From assembly GCA_021793635.1 (NCBI GenBank), contig JAJYSI010000043.1, forward strand, positions 1 through 12,159: a stretch of DNA of 12,159 bases, written 5' to 3'. Position numbers and translations under genes: made by a program. Source of the DNA: Bacteroidota bacterium (GTDB taxonomy: Bacteria; Bacteroidota; Ignavibacteria; Ignavibacteriales; Ignavibacteriaceae). This document shows positions 7,103-12,159 of the stretch, one piece after another. Each line of letters starts with the position of its first letter. The stretch's first letter is position 1. The notes beneath the pieces are model-generated. The model was not told the origin of the DNA. It was given only the letters and a program-made list of their open reading frames with translations, and did not search any database.

Positions 7103-7741
7103 TTAAACTCCTTTTGTATCCGGTTCCCAAATAAACTTATGCATTTGAAGTTGAAACCTTACGTTAATATTATCATGTAAAATCCAATTTACTAAAGTGA
7201 GCGGCTCAAGTTTTCCGAAAACAGTTGAAAACAGTAAGCTGCATTTTTCTGTAAGATTGTATTTTGCCATTGTCTCTTTTGACCAGTCATAATCCTCGCG
7301 GTCCCCTATTACGAACTTAACTTCGTCACTTTGTTTTAAGTCTTCGATATTTGAGTAAAGATTTTTCTTCAGCATCCCGCTCGAAGGGCATTTCAGATCC
7401 ATAATAATTTTTACGCGCCTATCAACATCTTTTATGGCAAGGCTGCCTCCGGTTTCTAGAAGTACTTCATAGCCATAGTTGCAAAGCTGCTTCATTAAAT
7501 CTATACTCTCTTTTTGAAAAAGCGGTTCGCCGCCGGTAACTTCAACTAAATTGCAATTGTATTTTTTTATTTCTGTAAGAATTTCTTCTATGCTCATATC
7601 CCTGCCGTCATAGAAGGCATATTCTGTATCGCAGTAAGTGCATCTAAGATTGCAATAGGTTAGCCGGATAAATATGCACGGCAGCCCGGCTTTCGAACTT
7701 TCGCCCTGAATCGAATAAAATATTTCGTTGACCTTAAGCAT
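7103..7741 (-). CDS. queE: 7-carboxy-7-deazaguanine synthase QueE (radical SAM)
   Basis: QueE is a radical S-adenosylmethionine enzyme that contracts the ring of 6-carboxytetrahydropterin to 7-carboxy-7-deazaguanine. The 212-residue protein begins with the family's VNEIFYSIQGESSKAG (4-19), which interacts with substrate. The [4Fe-4S] ligands are C30, C34 and C37 in CNLRCTYC, the CX3CX2C spacing of standard radical SAM enzymes. The SAM-binding glycine motif is TGGEP (69-73), and FQLQMHKFIWEP lies at the C-terminus as in other QueE proteins. Length is within the family range. The ATG at 7741 lacks a strong Shine-Dalgarno. Its last codons contain the AGGAG that serves queD. QueE and QueD are consecutive pathway steps; QueC, which would act next, is not in the window. 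Confidence 0.96.
   Translation of the reverse strand: MLKVNEIFYSIQGESSKAGLPCIFIRLTYCNLRCTYCDTEYAFYDGRDMSIEEILTEIKKYNCNLVEVTGGEPLFQKESIDLMKQLCNYGYEVLLETGGSLAIKDVDRRVKIIMDLKCPSSGMLKKNLYSNIEDLKQSDEVKFVIGDREDYDWSKETMAKYNLTEKCSLLFSTVFGKLEPLTLVNWILHDNINVRFQLQMHKFIWEPDTKGV
7108..7112 (-). promoter_or_regulatory. Shine-Dalgarno of queD inside the end of queE
   Basis: AGGAG on the minus strand overlaps the last sense codons of queE (Lys-Gly-Val) and stands 7 bases before the TTG at 7100. It decides the start of queD in favour of 7100 over the upstream TTG at 7130, and implies translational coupling. Confidence 0.7.
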
Positions 7742-7778
7742 TTTTACTTCAAATTGTTTTACATCAAGTCGATATATT

Positions 7779-7809
7779 CAAATTAACTTATAAAATTACT
7801 AAAGTTAAA
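7779..7809 (-). promoter_or_regulatory. Possible promoter of queE-queD
   Basis: On the minus strand TTTA (7806-7809), 19 bases, then TTAATTTG (7779-7786) resembles the Bacteroidota TTTG-N19-TAnnTTTG promoter with one mismatch in each box. It lies about 38 bases before the queE ATG in the only region divergent from rpsT, where a queE promoter must be. The match is weak in very AT-rich DNA. Confidence 0.25.
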
Positions 7810-7841
7810 TTTGACATCAAATACCGGTTTGTCTATATTTG
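7810..7841 (+). promoter_or_regulatory. rpsT promoter with both sigma70-like and Bacteroidota-like boxes
   Basis: TTGACA (7811-7816), a 17-base spacer and TATATT (7834-7839) form a near-perfect sigma70-type promoter. The same stretch reads TTTG (7810-7813), 20 bases, TATATTTG (7834-7841), which fits the Bacteroidota TTTG/TAnnTTTG pattern. Transcription would start near 7846-7850, leaving a leader of roughly 30-35 bases before the rpsT ATG. Confidence 0.75.
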
Positions 7842-7879
7842 TTACCAATTTTTTATAATCTTTAAAGGATTCTTAGGTA

Positions 7880-8143
7880 ATGGCAAGTCACAAGTCGGCA
7901 AAAAAGAGAATACGTACGAACTCGAGGAAAAGAAATGTTAACAAGATGACAGATTCAAAGATAAAGACTGCGGTTAAAAAAGCTCTAATTGCAAACGAAA
8001 AAGAACAAGCTGAAAAATTATATAAAGAAGCAGTAGCCATTTTAGATAGAAGCACAACCAAAGGAAAAATACACTTGAACACTGCTTCTAGAAAGAAAGC
8101 CGCTTTAACCAAACATCTGAACAGCATCTCGGCGGCAAAATAG
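7880..8143 (+). CDS. rpsT: 30S ribosomal protein S20
   Basis: S20 is a primary binding protein of 16S rRNA in the small ribosomal subunit. The 87-residue, strongly basic protein shows the family pattern: MASHKSAKKRIRTNSRKR at the start, MTDSKIKTAVKKAL in the middle and a C-terminal helix with GKIHLNTASRKKAALTKHLN. Length is typical (about 85-90). The ATG at 7880 follows AAGGA (7865-7869) by 10 bases. It is the only plus-strand gene in the window, monocistronic, with its own promoter (7810-7841) and terminator (8176-8204), and is divergent from queE and convergent with the GlmU-like gene. In other bacteria S20 can repress its own translation; no specific leader structure is obvious here. Confidence 0.98.
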   Translation: MASHKSAKKRIRTNSRKRNVNKMTDSKIKTAVKKALIANEKEQAEKLYKEAVAILDRSTTKGKIHLNTASRKKAALTKHLNSISAAK

Positions 8144-8175
8144 TTTCCTAAACTAACTTACCTTGTGTCACTTTA

Positions 8176-8204
8176 GGCTCTTCGTTTTTGGAAGAGCCTT
8201 TTTT
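8176..8204 (+). terminator. Rho-independent terminator of rpsT
   Basis: GGCTCTTC (8176-8183) and GAAGAGCC (8191-8198) form a perfect 8-base-pair stem with a 7-base loop, followed by TTTTTT (8199-8204). It lies 33 bases after the rpsT stop, in the gap between rpsT and the convergent GlmU-like gene. On the minus strand the hairpin is followed by TAAAGTG, so it is not an obvious terminator in that direction. Confidence 0.9.
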
Positions 8205-8210
8205 ATAGTT

Positions 8211-9719
8211 TCATTTCAGTTCTTCTATGGCATCGATACCTTCGGGCATCGGCAGGTAAAATCTAATCGGCTGAATTGATCCGTCTCGCTTGAAAATTTT
8301 ATCTACACGCTTTTTAATTATCACGCTGTGTTCGATATATACATCGTCTTCTATTATCGAACCAAAAATGTAGCTTGTTCCTTTTACTAAAACATTTTTG
8401 CCGATACGCAGCGGGAATTCATCGCTCCCGGTCATGTTAACACTTGATTCGATTCTTGAATTATTACCGATTACAATATTGCCTTTGATGATATCACCGG
8501 AAAGTATTTCCACATTGCTGCCGATTTCTAAAGCCTGTCCCGGGAAACATGATAAATAAACGTTTTGCCTGATAGTATCATCTTCACCGAACTTAACATT
8601 ACCCTCTACAAAAACATTCTTCTCAAGTTCAAGGTTGTAATTTAGTTTAACGCCTTTTCCAATGTGAACTCCTTTGCCGATGTTGATATCGAGCGGAACA
8701 TTTCGTTTATCCATCTCGATTATTTCATCAACAACCGATTCATCAATAAAAAAATCATCCGGATCATCGATGGCAATTATATCTTTTAATTTTTCATAGG
8801 CTTTCTTCCGTGCGACTTCTTCCATTTCCTTTAAAACGGATTTGTTGTTAAAACCCATTAGAACGTATTGTTCTTTCGGGCTGCCGGCAGTTACGGAATA
8901 ACTTTTCTTATTAAACAATGAAATTAAGTCTGTAATATAAATTTCATTTTGAACATTGTCGCTTGAGATAGAGTGGATTAGCTCAGCAAGCTTTTTATAC
9001 TTAAAGGCGTAAACACCGGAATTGAACTCGTTGTTTTCAATTAATTCTTTTTTAGAATAAGAATAGGTTTTATTGTTGTACTTAACCTTGTATGGTTTGC
9101 TTTCATCGAGCGAATGGATGTCTTTATTTTCCATAATCTCGATTACTTTTCCAAAATCATTTCCGGAAGGCTTTCCGCCGTCATCAAATTCTTTAACACG
9201 GATAATTCTGCCGTAAGAATTCTCTTCGGGGTTGCCTTCGAATATTCCGGTTAGAACCATCATATCGCTGCCGGATTTTTTAAAATCTTCTCTGAATCTC
9301 TTTATGGTTGAAGAATCAATTAATCCCATATCGCCGGGCAGTACGTAAACTGTGCCTTCAAATTTTTTCTTATCAATTTTTTCAAGCGCAACCTGAACAG
9401 CATGACCGGTTCCGTTCTGAACTTCCTGGTAAGCGAAGGCTGTTGAATCTCTTTTACCTAAAACCTGAACAACATCAGATGCTTTAATACCCACAACTAC
9501 AATTATGTTCATTTTCTTGAAGCCGTTTCTGCATGCGTTGTAAACGCGCTCTACGGTAGGCACTCCCCAAATCTTATGAAGCATTTTTGATTTATGCGAT
9601 TTAATTCTCTTTCCGTGTCCGGCTGCCAGAATAATCGCAACTTCATTTACCTCATAGTTCAAATTAGAAGAAGTATTCTCTACAACTTCTAAAATTTCTT
9701 TTACTTCATTTGATTCCAT
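8211..9719 (-). CDS. GlmU-like sugar nucleotidyltransferase with atypical beta-helix domain
   Basis: This is a 502-residue cytoplasmic protein. The N-terminal half matches the GlmU uridylyltransferase domain, which makes UDP-N-acetylglucosamine from GlcNAc-1-phosphate and UTP: ILAAGHGKR (30-38) with the nucleotide-binding loop, K45, QEVQNGTGHAVQ (98-109), LPGDMGLID (127-135) and SYGRIIR. The C-terminal part (about 345-475) has repeated hexapeptide-like turns (IGKGVHIGKGV, IGNNSRIESSV, IGKNVLVKGTSY), a left-handed beta-helix. The GlmU acetyltransferase signature (the catalytic-histidine stretch of the NHLSYLGD type) is not seen, so acetylation of glucosamine-1-phosphate is doubtful. A short non-helical tail ends in LPMPEGIDAIEEL. 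It is longer than canonical GlmU (about 456), partly from about 28 residues before ILAAG. Start choice: ATG at 9719 is preferred to the in-frame TTG at 9746, which has no Shine-Dalgarno. Its substrate could be another sugar phosphate. It ends the envelope gene run. Confidence 0.85.
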   Translation of the reverse strand: MESNEVKEILEVVENTSSNLNYEVNEVAIILAAGHGKRIKSHKSKMLHKIWGVPTVERVYNACRNGFKKMNIIVVVGIKASDVVQVLGKRDSTAFAYQEVQNGTGHAVQVALEKIDKKKFEGTVYVLPGDMGLIDSSTIKRFREDFKKSGSDMMVLTGIFEGNPEENSYGRIIRVKEFDDGGKPSGNDFGKVIEIMENKDIHSLDESKPYKVKYNNKTYSYSKKELIENNEFNSGVYAFKYKKLAELIHSISSDNVQNEIYITDLISLFNKKSYSVTAGSPKEQYVLMGFNNKSVLKEMEEVARKKAYEKLKDIIAIDDPDDFFIDESVVDEIIEMDKRNVPLDINIGKGVHIGKGVKLNYNLELEKNVFVEGNVKFGEDDTIRQNVYLSCFPGQALEIGSNVEILSGDIIKGNIVIGNNSRIESSVNMTGSDEFPLRIGKNVLVKGTSYIFGSIIEDDVYIEHSVIIKKRVDKIFKRDGSIQPIRFYLPMPEGIDAIEELK

Positions 9720-9772
9720 AAATTTCTCACTAAATCTCTTTTCCAAAACAAATTTAATTAAAAATGAAAACT

Positions 9773-10978
9773 CTAGATACTTTTATCATTACCATAATTT
9801 TCGAAGTTTATTCTGTTGAAATATAAAATTGAAGAAAGCACCGATATTAAAAAAGCAAATAAAATTGACAACACCGGCGAATCAATAAAACCAGCCGTTA
9901 ATGCGGACAGAACCAATGCGATGAATCCCAAAAGCGTTCCCAAAGTTATGTCCTTGAAATTAGAATTCTGTCTGTGCTGCCTTAAATAATTGAACGCGAA
10001 AAAAATAAATGCGCCGATTATTGCCAGAAAAGACAGAAGCCCGAGAATTCCGCTTTCAAAATATACCTGGATAAAATCATTGTGCCAGCTTCCGATGCCT
10101 TTATCGGAAAGCAAATTGGAATAAGGAAAAATGCTGTGGAATGTTCTCGGTCCAAATCCGAGCAGAGGATGAACTCCAGCCAGATCTATCGCACCTTTTA
10201 TTAAAATATTTCTATCCGAAAGTGTAGCGGGATTTTCAACCCGGTTTGTAATCTCGCGTTTGTTCATTTCAAAAGATGCAAATGAAATAACGACGGTTAA
10301 TACAGCAATTACAATCGCTGGTTTTATTTTTATTTTACGGAAAACCATTCCTGCAATAAAAAGAAGTCCGGCAATAAAAATGTTAGCTCTTCCCATTGAT
10401 GTAACTACGCCGGATAAAATTAATGCCATGCCGATTGCCCATCCTTGCCATGCATATTTTCTTCCGGATTTAAATGGAAGCGCGATGTACAATCCCAGCG
10501 CCGCTATCAGATAAGAAGAGAATGTTGCATAACCCGATGAAAAAGATTGAGCCCTTTCTACAAGCTTCAAGTTGAATAGCACTAATCCGATTATTGAAAT
10601 TGCAATTGCTGATATTATGAAGATGTAAGCAATCTTTTCCATCCGTTCTTTTCTCAAGGCTTTAAGGTAAAAGCTGAATGAAAAGAAGCTGAAATAAAAT
10701 AAAGCATCTTTATAATAAGATTGAACGCTGTCGGATGGAAATTGCGAGAACAAAATCGATAATATTCTTACGGCGCCGAAGATAACGATCAGCAAAGTAA
10801 AAATATCGAAAGCTTTCTTTTTATTTTCTATGCTTTCGAAAAGCCAGAGAATGGAAAGAAGTCCGGCAAATAATTGAAGTAAGAATAATGAAAGCATCAT
10901 GCTGCAGACTGTGGAGGCTAAAAGGAAGAACGGAACACGAGCATCAAATCTGCTTGTAAGTGTATCTTGATTGATCAA
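9773..10978 (-). CDS. O-antigen ligase/polymerase-like membrane protein (Wzy_C family)
   Basis: This is a 401-residue inner-membrane protein with about ten to twelve hydrophobic segments. It has the family's large extracytoplasmic loop at about 237-305, containing HPLLGFGPRTFHSIFP (270-285) and SWHNDFIQVYFESGILGLL (297-315). H299 matches the histidine important in WaaL ligases, and R197 in TSMGRAN sits where these proteins carry a conserved arginine. Such enzymes transfer or polymerise glycan from undecaprenyl-diphosphate on the periplasmic side; ligase (WaaL), polymerase (Wzy) and protein O-oligosaccharyltransferase cannot be told apart from this sequence. The start is TTG at 10978 with AGGGA (10984-10988) 5 bases before it; the first membrane segment starts soon after, so little of the N-terminus is missing. 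It starts one base after the stop of the ABC exporter gene and is therefore probably co-translated with it. Confidence 0.88.
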   Translation of the reverse strand: MINQDTLTSRFDARVPFFLLASTVCSMMLSLFLLQLFAGLLSILWLFESIENKKKAFDIFTLLIVIFGAVRILSILFSQFPSDSVQSYYKDALFYFSFFSFSFYLKALRKERMEKIAYIFIISAIAISIIGLVLFNLKLVERAQSFSSGYATFSSYLIAALGLYIALPFKSGRKYAWQGWAIGMALILSGVVTSMGRANIFIAGLLFIAGMVFRKIKIKPAIVIAVLTVVISFASFEMNKREITNRVENPATLSDRNILIKGAIDLAGVHPLLGFGPRTFHSIFPYSNLLSDKGIGSWHNDFIQVYFESGILGLLSFLAIIGAFIFFAFNYLRQHRQNSNFKDITLGTLLGFIALVLSALTAGFIDSPVLSILFAFLISVLSSILYFNRINFENYGNDKSI

Positions 10979-10979
10979 T

Positions 10980-12159
10980 TTAATCCCTAAATTGCATTTC
11001 GTAAAATTTCCGGTACAATCCTGTTGAATCTTGAATCAGTTCATCGTGAGTTCCGGTTTGAATTATGTTTCCTTTATCGAGCACCAAAATTCTGGAGGCA
11101 TTTCTAATTGTACTTAACCGGTGGGCAATTACAAAAGTTGTTCTATTTACCATCATTCTTTCAATTGCTTCTTGAACGAGCAGTTCGGATTCGTTGTCAA
11201 GAGCAGAAGTTGCTTCATCAAAAATCATTATCTCAGGATTTTTCAGAATTGCCCTGGCTATAGAAATTCTTTGCCTTTGCCCGCCCGACAGTTTTAAGCC
11301 TCTTTCGCCAATGACAGTATCGTAACCTTCCGGCAGCTCCATTATAAAGTTGTGTGCGTTTGCTGCCTTTGCCGCTTCAATAATTTTTTCCATCGGATAA
11401 TTTCCAAGACCGTATGCAATATTATTTTTAATTGATTCGTTGAAAAGAATAGTTTCCTGAGTTACAATTCCCATCAGCGCACGCAAATCTTGAATCTTAA
11501 TATTTTTTGTGTCGTGTCCGTCAATTAAAATTCTGCCGCCGGTGGGATCATAGAACCGCGGTATTAAATCTACTAGAGTTGATTTGCCGCCGCCGCTTGG
11601 TCCGACAAGCGCAAGTATTTCGCCTTTCTTAACAGTAAAGTTGATATCATTTAAAACCAAATCATCTCCATCATCATAATGAAAATAAAGATGATCGAAA
11701 CTGATTTCATGCTGAAAGCCGTTTAAATTGACTGCACCAGAAGCATCTATAATTGCCGGCTTAGTTTCGAGTATCTCAAAAATTCTATCTGCCGCAGCGC
11801 TTGATTCCTGAATGCGGTTGTTTACCTGGCTCAATTCTTTTATCGGCGGCATCGTCTGGAAAATTGCAAGAAGAAAAGTTATGAACTCGCTTGCATTCAA
11901 AGTTTTATGCTGAAGAACAAGTACACCTCCGTAATAAATAATTACTGCACCGACAATCACGCTTAAAATTTCCGTAATCGGTGAAGATGCATTTCTAATT
12001 CTTACAATCTTAAGCATCAATCTGAAGAAGCTGTTGGTTTCTTTTGTAAATTTTTTATTCTCATAATCTTCCATTCCAAAAGCTTTGACAATCTTTACTC
12101 CGGAAATTGTTTCCTGAAGGATGCTGGTTATATCAGCCATTTTCGCCCGTATTGACGAG
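10980..12159 (-). CDS. MsbA-type ABC exporter, C-terminal part (5' end outside window)
   Basis: The reading frame is open to the window's right edge; the methionine at 12140 is internal, since the codons before it continue a family-like stretch. Numbering here is from that methionine. Residues 1-125 are the end of the type I exporter membrane domain, with TSILQETISGVKIVKAFGM (5-23) and two hydrophobic segments (about 56-77, 86-98). The ATP-binding domain runs from about 145: Walker A GPSGGGKST (180-188), Q-loop glutamine Q228, signature LSGGQ (284-288), Walker B IMIFDEA with catalytic E309, and H-loop H340. All ATPase motifs are intact. Fused membrane and ATPase domains are typical of half-transporters that dimerise, such as MsbA, which flips lipid A or other lipid-linked substrates. 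Adjacency to an O-antigen ligase-like gene and a GlmU-like gene supports a glycolipid or lipid role. The start and N-terminal half cannot be judged. Confidence 0.93.
   Translation of the reverse strand, partial: SSIRAKMADITSILQETISGVKIVKAFGMEDYENKKFTKETNSFFRLMLKIVRIRNASSPITEILSVIVGAVIIYYGGVLVLQHKTLNASEFITFLLAIFQTMPPIKELSQVNNRIQESSAAADRIFEILETKPAIIDASGAVNLNGFQHEISFDHLYFHYDDGDDLVLNDINFTVKKGEILALVGPSGGGKSTLVDLIPRFYDPTGGRILIDGHDTKNIKIQDLRALMGIVTQETILFNESIKNNIAYGLGNYPMEKIIEAAKAANAHNFIMELPEGYDTVIGERGLKLSGGQRQRISIARAILKNPEIMIFDEATSALDNESELLVQEAIERMMVNRTTFVIAHRLSTIRNASRILVLDKGNIIQTGTHDELIQDSTGLYRKFYEMQFRD
10984..10988 (-). promoter_or_regulatory. Shine-Dalgarno of the ligase-like gene inside the exporter's end
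   Basis: AGGGA on the minus strand overlaps the last codons of the ABC exporter (Arg-Asp) and stands 5 bases before the TTG at 10978. It supports that TTG as the start of the O-antigen ligase-like gene and translational coupling of the two genes. Confidence 0.55.

Noticed and set aside
7101..7130. Upstream TTG start of queD at 7130, overlapping queE by 28 bases
   Set aside because: It has no Shine-Dalgarno and adds a 10-residue extension not typical of QueD, whereas the TTG at 7100 has AGGAG at 7 bases.
8176..8204. Bidirectional terminator for rpsT and the GlmU-like gene
   Set aside because: On the minus strand the hairpin is followed by TAAAGTG instead of a U-run, so only the rpsT direction is supported.

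Overview
This is a 12.2 kb, AT-rich window (GC somewhat under 40% by eye) from a chromosome of the Bacteroidota/Chlorobiota/Ignavibacteria group. The assignment is an inference from three things: the style of the encoded proteins (a huge exported peptidase-propeller-barrel protein, a YeiH/LysR pair, an ORF6N gene), a promoter upstream of rpsT that contains the Bacteroidota-type TAnnTTTG element, and frequent weak or missing Shine-Dalgarno sequences with TTG starts. I see no tRNA, rRNA, CRISPR array, insertion sequence or prophage module. The gene content is mostly core metabolism and cell envelope. The only accessory-looking gene is an ORF6N-domain gene, which is broken by a frameshift.

Layout from left to right: all genes lie on the minus strand except rpsT. 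Positions 138-3083 encode a 981-residue exported protein with a HEXXH metallopeptidase domain, a TolB/WD40-like propeller and a C-terminal outer-membrane-type barrel. Next come a YeiH-family transporter (3266-4258) and, upstream of it on the same strand, a LysR regulator (4324-5226); the pair resembles the yeiE/yeiH sulfite/sulfonate-type pairing. Positions 5281-7741 hold a compact tRNA-modification run read queE, queD, (ORF6N pseudogene), truA. QueE and QueD make intermediates of 7-deazaguanine (queuosine precursor) synthesis, and TruA makes pseudouridine in the tRNA anticodon arm. rpsT (ribosomal protein S20, 7880-8143, plus strand) is divergent from queE, has a clear promoter and ends in a strong rho-independent terminator.

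Positions 8211-12159 are an envelope-biogenesis run read right to left: an MsbA-type ABC exporter whose 5' end lies outside the window, an O-antigen ligase/polymerase-like membrane protein starting one base after the exporter's stop, and a GlmU-like sugar nucleotidyltransferase. The last has a well-conserved uridylyltransferase half but an atypical beta-helix half without the recognisable acetyltransferase signature. Together these would supply activated amino sugar, move a lipid-linked glycan or lipid A-like substrate across the inner membrane, and ligate or polymerise glycan.

Nothing here is clearly a new multi-gene system. The points most worth checking are the peptidase-propeller-barrel fusion, the GlmU-like protein without a canonical acetyltransferase site, and the ORF6N gene, whose frameshift fits an 8-base deletion between short direct repeats.
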